Shown: positions 52,525 through 62,900 of the stretch, one piece after another | Layout: each line of letters opens with the position of its first letter | How positions within the stretch are numbered: position 1 is the stretch's first letter | Origin: Portibacter marinus | Lineage (GTDB): Bacteria > Bacteroidota > Bacteroidia > Chitinophagales > Saprospiraceae | Assembly (NCBI RefSeq): GCF_021533195.1 | Contig: NZ_JAJNKB010000005.1 | Coordinates: forward strand, 238,258 to 302,257 | Direction: 5' to 3' | Length of the DNA stretch: 64,000 bases | Program-made: the position numbers and the translations under genes | The notes under the pieces: generated by a model | What the model was told of the DNA's origin: nothing | Databases searched by the model: none | What the model saw: the letters and a program-made list of their open reading frames with translations, nothing else

Positions 52525-55284
52525 ATGCGAAATAGATACATCTACATATTATTACTAGTATTTTCTTTTAATCTGTTGGCCAATGGACAGATTTTAGATT
52601 CTCTGGAACAACCTGAGTTGAAAGATACATTTCCGATCATCAATGATTCTCTAATGTCAAGAGATTTCGTAGATCCACCACTCCCTGACAATGTGAAGTT
52701 TTCACCTGATGCTCCTCAGTCCGAGATCATTTATGGCGCGACGGACAGGAAGTGGTTTGATTTAGATAGTAATCTAGTTCACCTTTATGGAAATGCATTT
52801 GTGGAGTATGGAACACTGAAATTGAAGGCGGGATATATTGTCTTTGACTTTAAAAACAACATTGCTACGGCAGAAGGTATTATCGATAGTGCCGGTACAG
52901 AATCTCAGCGACCGACTTTTATAGATGGTGATAATCAATTCAGCTATAATAAATTGAGATACAATTTTAAATCCCAGAAGGGATTTGTTTACAACACCTA
53001 TACCCAGGAAGGTGATCTTTACGTACAGGGCACGCAAACTAAGTTTATCAGTGCGGAATCGGACAGTACTACTCAATATGATCAGATTTTTAACAAGAAT
53101 GCCATCATCACAAGTTGTAATCTGGACCATCCTCATTTCGGTATTAGAGCACAGAAACTCAAAGTGGTACCGGAACAATTAGCAGTACTCGGCCCAGCTA
53201 GATTAGAGATCGCAGAAATTCCCACACCATTGATTTTACCGTTTGGGTTTTTTCCTTTGGTACAGGGTAAGAGTTCAGGGCTCATTTTTCCGGATAACTA
53301 TGAGTATTCAGAACAATGGGGATTTGGCTTGCAGAACATCGGCTACTACTTCGGGATCAACGATTATATAGACATGAAGATATCCGGAGATATCTACCTG
53401 AGAGGAAGCTTTGGGTTGGGGCTCGAAACGAATTATACCAAGAGGTACAAATATAGAGGGGGTTTGAATTTGAGTTATGCTTCCAGAATTACTCAGCGTC
53501 AAGGAGAATTAGACCAACCACGGGATAACTCTTTTAGAATCAATTGGACACACAATCAGGATGCAAAAGCTCATCCATATTTCAAAATTGCAGGATCCGT
53601 CAATATGGAATTTGGAGGTTTCACCCGACAAATTAAGACAGGCTGGCAAGCCAGATCCAGAACTACGCAAAGGTCTAACATCAATATAAGTCACTCCCTT
53701 CCAGGCACACCATTTTCAACCTCAGCTAGTTTTAACCACTCACAAAATCTCAGGACAGGAGATATCACCATGACTTTTCCCAATTTACAATTGAGAATGA
53801 ATCAGGTCTATCCCTTTAAAAAGAAATCCACTCAAGGGAAACCCAAGTGGTACGAAAACATCACCCTTAATTACGGTTCAACAGCTAAAAACTATGTAAA
53901 GGCCAAGGATTCCACATTCTTTAGTCAACAGACTTTGGATGATCTTGAATATGGAGTACAGCATAAAGTCAGTTCAAATGTGTCGCTGAAAGTATTGAAG
54001 TATTTTAATTTTAATCCCAGTGTAAGCTATGATGAAACATGGTATTTCAGAAGACGGCAAAAGGAATTGCTAAGAGAATTGCTTCTTGAGGAAACCAAGA
54101 TTGATGTGGATCCAAATGGTGACACGATCTTTAGGGTAGACACTACTTTTGGAGTTTTACAAGATACCATTTTAACCCAATTTACACCTTATCGGAATGT
54201 AAGTGCTTCAGCTAGCCTCACCACTACCATTTTTGGTACCAAAAGATTCTCAAGGGGTAAGTTAAGAGGTATCAGACATGTTATCAAGCCCAGTGTTTCA
54301 TTGAATTATCAACCTAACAACCGCAACCTTTATGTAGAATTTGTAGAAACGGACTTTCGGGATGGATTTGGAGAACTAGAGGAATACAGCATCTTTCCCC
54401 AGGGCGTTTTTGGTACACCAACCATCAATTCTCAAGGTAATTTCAATGTGAGTTACCGGTTTAAGAATGATATGGAAGCAAAGTACATGTCAAAGCAGGA
54501 CAGTACTTTGAAGAAAATAAAGGTTTTTACCAACTGGAACATAGCTGGTAATTATAGCATGTTTGCTGACAGTCTAAAATTTTCACAAGTCAGCTTTTCT
54601 ACCGGGAATACTTCTTTTTTAAAAGGTATCATCAATGTAGGCTTAAATTTGCGGCTAGATCCTTATCAGCTTAATGAAAATAGACGTCGGATCAATGAAT
54701 TTCAATTTGCCAAGAATAAGGTTCCCCTTCGTTTTGACCAAATGAATTTTACGATGACTACCAGATTCACGGTCAGAAAAATAAGGGACTTGATAGCTGG
54801 TTCCTTAAAAAGTCAGGATGAACTCGAAGATGAAGAGTTGGAAAACGAAGAAGAATCAGCGGGCAGAGGTGGTAGAACGAGAGGACAAAGAACCTCTGGT
54901 ACTGTTGGCAGGAATACTGAACAGTCATTCTTAGATTTATTTGACAATTTCAGTATTAACCATACATTCCGCTACACAGGTATGGATATGGGAACCAGAG
55001 ACACTTTCTTTGTCAGTAGTAATACCATCAATTTAAGAGGAAACATTGACCTGTCTGAGAATTGGAGTATAAGAATCGGAAATATCGGTTATGATCTCAA
55101 AAGAAAGGGATTAACTTATCCTGATTTTGGATTTGAAAGAAACTTGCATTGTTGGAACATGAGCTTCAGCTGGCAGCCTCAGTTTGGCACCTATTCCTTT
55201 TTTATAGGTGTTTCATCTAACACTTTAAACTTTATAAAGACGAACTACAACTTGAATACTCAAGATGCCAGGTTCCGGCGCTGA
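52525..55284 (+). CDS. LptD-like LPS assembly outer-membrane protein
   Basis: A 919-residue outer-membrane protein with a signal peptide (IYILLLVFSFNLLANGQ). Residues about 65-230 form an OstA/LptA-like beta-jellyroll (LVHLYGNAFVEYGTLKLKAGYIVFD, AEGIIDSAGTE), and the rest is a large barrel with many WY- and R-rich strands. It contains an acidic/Gly-Arg-rich insert (DEELENEEESAGRGGRTRG) that is low complexity. The family inserts lipopolysaccharide in the outer leaflet. Divergence from the amidase/MlaD pair fits an envelope-biogenesis block. It is the Bacteroidota variant and differs from E. coli LptD in length and cysteines. Confidence 0.88.
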   Translation: MRNRYIYILLLVFSFNLLANGQILDSLEQPELKDTFPIINDSLMSRDFVDPPLPDNVKFSPDAPQSEIIYGATDRKWFDLDSNLVHLYGNAFVEYGTLKLKAGYIVFDFKNNIATAEGIIDSAGTESQRPTFIDGDNQFSYNKLRYNFKSQKGFVYNTYTQEGDLYVQGTQTKFISAESDSTTQYDQIFNKNAIITSCNLDHPHFGIRAQKLKVVPEQLAVLGPARLEIAEIPTPLILPFGFFPLVQGKSSGLIFPDNYEYSEQWGFGLQNIGYYFGINDYIDMKISGDIYLRGSFGLGLETNYTKRYKYRGGLNLSYASRITQRQGELDQPRDNSFRINWTHNQDAKAHPYFKIAGSVNMEFGGFTRQIKTGWQARSRTTQRSNINISHSLPGTPFSTSASFNHSQNLRTGDITMTFPNLQLRMNQVYPFKKKSTQGKPKWYENITLNYGSTAKNYVKAKDSTFFSQQTLDDLEYGVQHKVSSNVSLKVLKYFNFNPSVSYDETWYFRRRQKELLRELLLEETKIDVDPNGDTIFRVDTTFGVLQDTILTQFTPYRNVSASASLTTTIFGTKRFSRGKLRGIRHVIKPSVSLNYQPNNRNLYVEFVETDFRDGFGELEEYSIFPQGVFGTPTINSQGNFNVSYRFKNDMEAKYMSKQDSTLKKIKVFTNWNIAGNYSMFADSLKFSQVSFSTGNTSFLKGIINVGLNLRLDPYQLNENRRRINEFQFAKNKVPLRFDQMNFTMTTRFTVRKIRDLIAGSLKSQDELEDEELENEEESAGRGGRTRGQRTSGTVGRNTEQSFLDLFDNFSINHTFRYTGMDMGTRDTFFVSSNTINLRGNIDLSENWSIRIGNIGYDLKRKGLTYPDFGFERNLHCWNMSFSWQPQFGTYSFFIGVSSNTLNFIKTNYNLNTQDARFRR

Positions 55285-55291
55285 CAATGCT

Positions 55292-56011
55292 TTATCTCAA
55301 TTTCACTTTTTCATTCAGCTCTGCTGTCACGACTTTCTGGTCAGCATTCAGTAATTTGATCAGCTTCGAGTAATGGATACTGCTATGGTCATGTCTTATC
55401 ACATATAAAGAGCGATTGGGAGCGATTCTTTTATCGAGTTGAACGCCATACTTGCGATATTTAGAAATCCATTTATGAAAATCAGCTTCGACCCTTAGTT
55501 CGACGATGATGGTTGGCTCTAAACTTTCTTTTCTACCAGCATTTGCTTGTTCAGTTTTGTATTTCATATCAATTTTGTTCCAAGTTTGATGAGCATTTGT
55601 GTTCAAAGGAGAAAGTTCAATCAATTCTTTTTCTAATTTCTCAAGCCTACGAGGCATATCTGTTTTGACCTTAATATTTTTTGAAAATTCGTCAGTATGA
55701 TATGTAAAATGAGTCACAGGAACATCAGTGACATTCATTCCGTATTGATCATCAAGTTTGTTGAATTTTGCTTTTTTTATTTTGCAACTCAATTTTTTCA
55801 ACTCTTTATTGGTCAATTGACGAGAAAGTTCACCCTCTACTGCTGTGTTTTGCTTGCCATGGAATTGGAAAAGACCATCTTCGTCCACAGAAATTTCATA
55901 TACCGGACATTCTCCAAAACAGGCACTTTTCGACATGACCACCATGGGTGATTGTGAATGGCATATTTGTATTGTACAAATAAAAAATATGAAAAAAGCA
56001 CTCTTGACCAT
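55292..56011 (-). CDS. DUF6438 domain lipo/secreted protein
   Basis: A 239-residue exported protein; a signal peptide covers about 1-19 (FFIFFICTIQICHS). The N-terminal half is DUF6438: MSKSACFGECPVYEISVDED, with a paired Cys (CFGEC). The second half has a cystatin-like or ferredoxin-fold pattern (IIVELRVEADFHKWISKY), unassigned. It is the third gene of a unit behind the OmpA lipoprotein and the M43 protease, one base after the latter. Function unknown. Confidence 0.78.
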   Translation of the reverse strand: MVKSAFFIFFICTIQICHSQSPMVVMSKSACFGECPVYEISVDEDGLFQFHGKQNTAVEGELSRQLTNKELKKLSCKIKKAKFNKLDDQYGMNVTDVPVTHFTYHTDEFSKNIKVKTDMPRRLEKLEKELIELSPLNTNAHQTWNKIDMKYKTEQANAGRKESLEPTIIVELRVEADFHKWISKYRKYGVQLDKRIAPNRSLYVIRHDHSSIHYSKLIKLLNADQKVVTAELNEKVKLR

Positions 56012-56012
56012 G

Positions 56013-57131
56013 TTATAGGATTACAACTTTTTGCGAAATCATTAATTCTTCGCTGTGAATGAACAACAAATAGATGCCTGTAGGAATTCCCGCTGTATGT
56101 ATTTTAAGATAACTTTCACCATTAGATTTCCCTGTGTACAAATGCTGGCCGCTAATGCTATATAGTCCAACTGAAAACTGATTAATGGCCCCGTCCGTAT
56201 AAATATCAATATTGGCATAAGAGGACTGCACAAAATAGGTCTCCGGCAAATTTTTGGTAAAGCAATCATCGTTTTGTAAGAAGTTACTCATAAAAGTCAT
56301 GACAAACTTATGCATGCGCTCTACTTGAAGTCTGGTAAAATAATTCAAGCAAGAATCTGGTGAAAAGTCCATGATATTTCCTGCATTCGAGTGGCTACCG
56401 CAATCTGTGACTGGAGAGCATTCAAATCGAGGAGCACTTTGGAATGGTGTGTCTGCGATTCCATCATCTTCATTGTCACAACCAGTTTCATTTCCCCAGG
56501 GATGTAGTAGTCCAAGATAATGACCCATTTCGTGTACTAAAGTTTTAGGATTAGATTCAAGAGAGGAGACATCCAGTATAATCCCCTTTGTATCCTCGCT
56601 TTCTGAATTAAAGGTAACAGTGGATCCCAAGCTGATTGTCCGTTCGCCAATCCAGATATTGATATATTGATTGGGGTCCCATGGTGAAGAACCACCATCT
56701 TCAGTTGTCTTAATAATGGATTGGTCATTCTGGTTGAGTATATCACCTATATTATTTATAGTGGTCAGTGTGCGAATGATTCCATCTGTATTGTCCCCGT
56801 TGGGATCTGTGTCTGCCAACTCAAATTTAAACCCTAATGTTCCAACTCTTGATTGTGCGCTGTGAGAATTTGAATCTAATAAGGTAAAAGGTTCATTGGA
56901 AACTTGATTGAGAAGGCCCACCAATTGATGAATCTGCCCTTTGCTGATGTTGTGTTTGGGTTCCTTATAGACGATATGAACGACTAAGGGAATGATTACC
57001 TGCTTACTTCTTAAATTTGCATTTTCGTCCAGATTTTCAATTTTTGATTGAGGTGGAGACTCACAAATGTTTTGGCAAAGGATAGCATGACATAGGAAGA
57101 TAGCTGCTGATATGAGAATGCAGCGAAGCAT
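56013..57131 (-). CDS. M43 (pappalysin/cytophagalysin-like) metalloprotease with T9SS sorting domain
   Basis: A 372-residue secreted protease. After a signal peptide (ILISAAIFLCHAILC), the catalytic domain has LVHEMGHYLGLLHPWG, the HExxHxxGxxH zinc motif, and downstream NIMDFSPDSCLNYFT with the Met-turn. The last 75 residues (from about 295, ISGQHLYTGKSNGESY and IPTGIYLLFIHSEELM) form a T9SS sorting domain. Secretion across the outer membrane is expected. The start overlaps the OmpA gene stop by one base (TAATG). Confidence 0.92.
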   Translation of the reverse strand: MLRCILISAAIFLCHAILCQNICESPPQSKIENLDENANLRSKQVIIPLVVHIVYKEPKHNISKGQIHQLVGLLNQVSNEPFTLLDSNSHSAQSRVGTLGFKFELADTDPNGDNTDGIIRTLTTINNIGDILNQNDQSIIKTTEDGGSSPWDPNQYINIWIGERTISLGSTVTFNSESEDTKGIILDVSSLESNPKTLVHEMGHYLGLLHPWGNETGCDNEDDGIADTPFQSAPRFECSPVTDCGSHSNAGNIMDFSPDSCLNYFTRLQVERMHKFVMTFMSNFLQNDDCFTKNLPETYFVQSSYANIDIYTDGAINQFSVGLYSISGQHLYTGKSNGESYLKIHTAGIPTGIYLLFIHSEELMISQKVVIL

Positions 57132-58060
57132 TAGTTAGATCTGAAAAGCTCCATGACCTGATCCATCTTAGGAGACAAAATGATCTCTGTTCTTCTGTTG
57201 AGACTTTTGCCCTCTTCTGTATCATTTTTAGCAACTGGTTCATAGAAAGCTCTACCGGCTGCAGTGAGGTGATCGGGATTAACACCGGCATTCTGTAAAT
57301 TCTTGACGATGGTCGTTGCCCTCCTTGTACTTAGATCCCAGTTATAAGAAGGATCTCCATCTACGTCAGTATGGCCTTCTACTACTACATCCAGGTCCTC
57401 CCTATCTTTAAGCACCTCAGCAAGTTTGGACAATGCATTTTTTCCTTTAGCATCTAATTTATCACTGTTTTTATCAAACAGTAATTTTTGACTAAGAGAG
57501 ACATATATTTTACCATCCCTTTGCTCAACGCTAAGGTCAGATGGCCCAAAGACAAATAATGCATTACTAATGGTGGTTTGTAGCGAGTCCATCAGTTGTT
57601 TTTCCTGTTCAAGTCTGGCTTCTAGTTCTACTATTTTCCTTTGACTCTCACTGATTTGTTCCAACTTTTCATTGAGTTCCTGCTCCTTTTCATTTAAGGC
57701 CTCCTCTTTGAGATTGATCTCTCTTGTCAGATTTGATTTTTCTCTCGAAGTAATATCTAAAATATCTTTATTCTGATCCAATACCTCTTTGTAAGATTGC
57801 TGTAATTCTTCATAAGAGTCTTGCAATCCATTATAGCGCGCCGTTAATTCTTCCAGCTCGCTTTCAGTATTGCGAAGTACCTGACGCGTATCGGCAAGAT
57901 CATCTGCTGCTTTTTCTCCTTTGGATTTGGCCAACTCTAAACTTCTGATTTGACTACTTTGTCTTCGATTCTCTGATTCTAATTCCTTATATTTTTTACT
58001 AGACACACATGAACAAAGTGTGAAGGAAAGTAGGAATAGTATACAGATTCTTGTGTACAT
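57131..58060 (-). CDS. OmpA-family peptidoglycan-binding lipoprotein with coiled coil
   Basis: A 309-residue lipoprotein (lipobox LCSCVSSKK at 15-18). A long coiled coil covers about 20-165, rich in Glu/Lys/Leu heptads, and the OmpA domain is at 190-300: LLFDKNSDKLDAKGKNAL, VVEGHTDVDGDPSYNWDLSTRRA and LNRRTEIILSP with the conserved Asp/Arg peptidoglycan residues. It links outer membrane and cell wall. It heads a unit with the M43 protease and DUF6438. Confidence 0.93.
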   Translation of the reverse strand: MYTRICILFLLSFTLCSCVSSKKYKELESENRRQSSQIRSLELAKSKGEKAADDLADTRQVLRNTESELEELTARYNGLQDSYEELQQSYKEVLDQNKDILDITSREKSNLTREINLKEEALNEKEQELNEKLEQISESQRKIVELEARLEQEKQLMDSLQTTISNALFVFGPSDLSVEQRDGKIYVSLSQKLLFDKNSDKLDAKGKNALSKLAEVLKDREDLDVVVEGHTDVDGDPSYNWDLSTRRATTIVKNLQNAGVNPDHLTAAGRAFYEPVAKNDTEEGKSLNRRTEIILSPKMDQVMELFRSN

Positions 58061-58156
58061 ATGACAAGGTTGTAAAAAAGAGTGCTAAGATACTTAAATG
58101 TGTTTTAATAAAACGCTTAAATTGCGCCAGGAAATTATCGTAAATCTCCATTATAG

Positions 58157-58681
58157 ATGCAATTAATAGTTAAATCATTGTTAAAGGTTTTTTGTTTGAC
58201 AGTTGTCATTGGCCCTCACACTTCCTGTAAAAATTCGCGTATCAACAGGTTAGAGGGTAAGGAAGGGCGGTATATGGCTAAGATTGTTACGAGCGCAGGG
58301 GATCATATAGACAAATTGAATAATGATACTTTAGATTATCTGGTTTTTCCATTCAATGTAGCCGAGTTTTCAGGAAATCGAAATCAGAAGAAAACAGTTT
58401 TTATTATAGGTAAGTCAATTAACACAGGCCAAAATGTGAGCTTTTTACCCTTAGCAACATTGACCTATAACAATGGAGAGGAAAGGAAAGTCATTGTCGC
58501 CAGGCCCACTAATCCACAGTTGGTGACAGCCCAAATCGAAAATTATTATGACCTGATCAGTGTCCATTATGGTGTTCAAAAGTTAATAGAAACCTGGATC
58601 ACTTACTCTAAGGGATTTGGGAGTTTAAAATATATGGAGTGGAACAACGAAGACAGTGCCATCAACTTTCTGGGCACATAA
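58157..58681 (+). CDS. Uncharacterised exported protein, possible lipoprotein
   Basis: A 174-residue protein with an N-terminal hydrophobic segment (LLKVFCLTVVI) and a Cys at residue 24 (PHTSCKN), a weak lipobox. The rest has no motif I recognise; beta-rich with TLTYNNGEERKVIVARPTN. It is followed by the FemAB/GNAT-like gene after 45 bases on the same strand. Confidence 0.6.
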   Translation: MQLIVKSLLKVFCLTVVIGPHTSCKNSRINRLEGKEGRYMAKIVTSAGDHIDKLNNDTLDYLVFPFNVAEFSGNRNQKKTVFIIGKSINTGQNVSFLPLATLTYNNGEERKVIVARPTNPQLVTAQIENYYDLISVHYGVQKLIETWITYSKGFGSLKYMEWNNEDSAINFLGT

Positions 58682-58726
58682 CTATTTTTAATTTTGTTTG
58701 TTCAAAACACTGTCTAAAGCAATTTG

Positions 58727-59911
58727 ATGCCTGGAACCAATATTATTGATGACAATCTTTCTTATTCCGCATATAAAAATCTTTCTGAAATTTCAGAGGA
58801 ATGGTACTCGCTTGCTAGGGACCTTGGTGTATTTTTCTCAGTTGAATTCTTGACTGCTGTAGAAAATGCACCGCCATCTGGATTAGAGAATCGATACATT
58901 TTAGTCTATAATGGATCTGACCTCATCGGACTGCTTTCTTGCCAATTACAATCTTTCAATGCTTCAGAAAGTATTAAATTTAAACCCAAACAAAGCTTGA
59001 TCGGCAAAGTAAGTAACAATGTCAAAAGTGCTTTTTCTAATCTTATTAATTTTCAGGGCATTGTTTGTGGATCAGTCTTATTGACAGGCATGTATGCATA
59101 TCACTTTATACACACCCCTGACCATAAGAAACAATTTTTATTGGCGGAGCAGATCATGGAGGATTATAGACTTAGCTTAAATGCAAATGGTCACCGTATC
59201 AAAGTGACTTTTCTTAAAGACTTCTACGAGGATAAGGCGCTCAATAATTATGATATTTCTGAAACTGCTTACCAAGAATTTTCGGTACAACCTAATATGA
59301 TTCTACATCTTAGACCCGAATGGAAGCACTATGAAGATTATCTTTCATCCTTTCAATCTAAGTATAGGGTACGGGCTAAAAGAGCCAGAAAAAAATTTGT
59401 GGGGGTAGTTCGGAAAGAATTAGAACTTGATGACATAGAGCAAAATAGTGAACGATTATATCAACTTTACAGAAATATCGTAGATCATATAAATTTTAAT
59501 CTATTCTATCTTCATCCCAACTACTTCAGTGAACTTAAGCGGCATTTGAAGAATAAATTGAGGTTATTTGTCTACTATAAGAATAATGAGATAGTCGCAT
59601 TTTATACGTGTATAGATAATCTGACAGAAATGAATGCCCATTTTTTAGGTTATGATCCGGAAGCCAACTATGAACATCAACTCTATCTAAATTCATTGTA
59701 TGATATGGTTGAGCTTTCATTGCAATATAAGTTCACTAACATTAATTTTTCAAGAACAGCCATGGAAATTAAAAGCAGTGTTGGTGCAGAACCGTATGAA
59801 ATGCTATGTTACCTGAAGCATCAAAATGGATTCATTAACTCAAAGCTTTCCAGAATAGTAAGCTCGTTGAATCCTACTGAAGAATGGGTTCAGAGAAAGC
59901 CATTTAAATAA
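58727..59911 (+). CDS. FemAB/GNAT-like (Acetyltransf_6-type) transferase
   Basis: A 394-residue protein, ATG start at 58727 in place of the TTG just before it. The layout is a degenerate N-terminal GNAT half and a clearer C-terminal half: LHLRPEWKHYEDYLSSFQSK, RVRAKRARKKF, FVYYKNNEIVAFYTCID, then NINFSRTAMEIKSSVGA. Proteins of this type transfer an acyl or amino-acyl group to cell-surface or peptidoglycan precursors. No substrate can be assigned. It converges with the HYR-like gene. Confidence 0.75.
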   Translation: MPGTNIIDDNLSYSAYKNLSEISEEWYSLARDLGVFFSVEFLTAVENAPPSGLENRYILVYNGSDLIGLLSCQLQSFNASESIKFKPKQSLIGKVSNNVKSAFSNLINFQGIVCGSVLLTGMYAYHFIHTPDHKKQFLLAEQIMEDYRLSLNANGHRIKVTFLKDFYEDKALNNYDISETAYQEFSVQPNMILHLRPEWKHYEDYLSSFQSKYRVRAKRARKKFVGVVRKELELDDIEQNSERLYQLYRNIVDHINFNLFYLHPNYFSELKRHLKNKLRLFVYYKNNEIVAFYTCIDNLTEMNAHFLGYDPEANYEHQLYLNSLYDMVELSLQYKFTNINFSRTAMEIKSSVGAEPYEMLCYLKHQNGFINSKLSRIVSSLNPTEEWVQRKPFK

Positions 59912-59943
59912 AAGAAGCCACCGCAGAACGAATCTGCGATGGC
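59906..59943 (-). terminator. Intrinsic terminator of the HYR-like gene
   Basis: GCCA-CGCAGA (59917-59927) and TCTGCG-TGGC (59933-59943) pair across one mismatch; on the minus strand a T-rich run (complement of 59906-59916) follows. Confidence 0.7.
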
Positions 59944-59961
59944 CATAATGCTAATACCTAA

Positions 59962-62900
59962 TTACCTAATCTTCACAAATCTTTTAACTTCATTCTGTGT
60001 TCCATTTTCGACTTGGAGGAAATATACTCCTGGTGTTAGTTGGCTAATATTAATTTCAACAGCATTCATGCCTTCACTCAATTCAATGGACTGAGTAGTA
60101 AGCTTTTGATCTGTTGTAGTGACAATATGATATTTAGCATTTTGTGTTTTAGTTGAGAAAGCTTCAAGCGTAATTCTATCTGAAGCTGGGTTTGGATTTA
60201 AGCCGGTAACTTCAATTCTATCAAGTTCTTCAATAGATCTTGCTTTAATCTCTCCCTTATCGTTACAATTAATAATTGTTTCACAATTTGTAATACACCC
60301 ATTGGCATCGGTAACTGTAAGTCCGACCACGACTTTTGTGAAGCCGACATAAACTTCAATACTTTCAGTACCTTGACCTGTTTGTATTTGACAATCTTTG
60401 CCTTCGATGGTCCACTCATACTGATAAGGAGCAGTACCTTCAGTCACGACAGCTGTCAGAACGTTTCCATGCGAGTTGCATGAAATTTGCTTATCTCGAT
60501 CAATGTCACAGGCAATATCAGAAGAAACCAATGCACTTAATTCTTGAATCGCTAAAGTTTGATTTCCGCAGACATCAGTAGCAGTGAAAACGTTGGTTAT
60601 GGTGATTTTATCATCTACCATGTCCATCACCTCAGTAAGCGTTATGGTTCCTGTCATAGAATCGGTTAATTCAGCAAACTCAGGTAGTTCGAGGTTACCT
60701 AGATCTGGGATTCCATTACATCCAAAATCAGCACTTAACGGCAAGTTCAGAAGTTCAGGAGCAACATCGTCGATAATGATCAATTCCGCAGTTTCAGTTA
60801 CAGAATTTCCACATGCATCTGTAAAAAACCAAGTATAATGATACTTGCTTAGGAATCCTTCTTCTGCACAATTTACTGATTCTTCTACCTCGAGTGTATA
60901 CTCTGGTTGAATGATTTGTCCCGCACATTGATCTAGCGCCACAACACTGTAGTTATGAATTTGATTGAGAACTGCCATATCACTCGCGCTCGACATCATT
61001 AATTCAGTCGACTGGCCCATATATGCTTCAGCTGCATCCGCATACACCAAATCTGGTGGGGTATTGTCATTGAAACTAATGATTTGCTCAATTTCAGTCG
61101 TATTCCCACACTGATCACTTGCAGACCAAATTCTTCTGACTAAAAATTCAGTTGTGCACAATTCATTGACGATGGTATCCTGAACCATGTTTACTTCAAT
61201 ATCATCCGTTGTGCAAGCATCAACCGCAGTTACGTTAGGTATGGAAAGATCTTCACAGAGATAAGGCTCAACACCAGTGATTCTAGGACCTTGCTGGTCA
61301 ACTACATGAACGGTCTGACTCGTTTGAAGTACATTTCCACATTCGTCCTCTGCAAATATTGTTCTAATTATATCGTACGTACCCGGACATTCCTGGTTGG
61401 CTATGGTTTCGTTGATAACAGCTGAAAAGTCACCAGAATTGTCAGTTATGATAACATCAGGTATATCTCTTGAACAAGAGACCGTCATTTCACTTTGGAA
61501 ATCTACGATTACAGGAGCCTGAGTGTCAACTATCACAGCAGTGATGGTGTAAGTAGACATGTTGCCACACATATCCGTGGCTGTCCAGATCAAATTGACA
61601 CTACCTTTACTCTTGTTTTCGTTACATTCCATTTCGCTAAGAACTACTTCTTCGAAAGTGGTCTCTAATGGATATTCACACTCATCATTAAATGAGGCAT
61701 CTTCGATTCCAAAATTGGTATATCGATCTTCCAGCTGACTATCCCATTCTACAACTATAGAACTTCCATCGTCTAAGCCAGCAAAAACTGGATTACTCAA
61801 TGTGATTTCAGGGGAAGTGACGTCCTCATTTAAGATATACATAGTATCTCGAGTTAGATTTCCGCATGCATCTGTAGCACTGTAAATTCTCCTGGTTTCC
61901 ATTCCACACGGGCCCTCTACAAGCCTATCAACAAATTGAAGCAAAGAGCTTGAGCAGTCATCTAAAGCATAAACAAATGGTAAGTCAGTAGCACAAGCTC
62001 GTTCTTGTATGCCCAGAATAGCAGGACCCACATTATCAGTAACGTTTAATTCAAGTGTTACAGTACTTAAATTACCACAAGCATCAGCCGCCTCCCAGGT
62101 CATCGTTGTGGTTTCTATAGATCCATTACTGCAATTGCTGGAAGTACTACTGGCTAGACTTAAATTAATATTTTGTATTCCGCTACATAGGTCAGAGGCA
62201 CTCGCTGCATTTGCGGTAAGACTTAAATATTCACCTGGGATACCACCTGCGTTACAATCAAATGATAAAGAAAGATCATCTGTAATGATATTGCCATCAG
62301 GTAATGTCACTGCAAGTGACGGGGCAGCATTATCACTAATGAAAATTCTCTGTGTTTCAATGGTTACATTTCCACAACAATCTGTTGCAGTCCAGGTTCT
62401 TGTAATGACCTGGTTGTTCAAGCAATCGTCTGTAAACAAGCTTTCAGTAAACTCAAGATCTGCACATAGACACTCATCCTCAGCTATCACAGTTGGTGCT
62501 ATAGGAATACTTTCGCATGAAACTGCTATGTCTTGTGGAACTCCGATTAAGACTGGAGGAATGGTATCAATAATTTCCATAAAAATGCTTAATGAAATTT
62601 CATTTTCACATTCGTCAATAACCGTCCATGTACATTGGTATCGAGTGATGTAGCCATCTGAAGAACATTCTCCTTCAGCTATTTTGATCTCAGTGACGAC
62701 AGGGATCAACTCTTCACCACATCCACCATTGACTGAAACGTCATTTACTGAGGCCTGAGGAGGGGACCAATTTGGATCCTGACCAAAGCACTGAACCTGA
62801 ATGGTTCCTCCTGGCTGTACGCCAATTAGGTCTTCATTAACAAACACGATTTCAGCAGTTTCCTCACTTTCTCTCCAGGTGTAGGTCACTTGACAAGTGT

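Noticed and set aside
62009..62653. 214-codon plus-strand frame inside the HYR-like gene
   Set aside because: It is the reverse shadow of a repetitive coding region with low stop frequency; its translation has no sensible composition.
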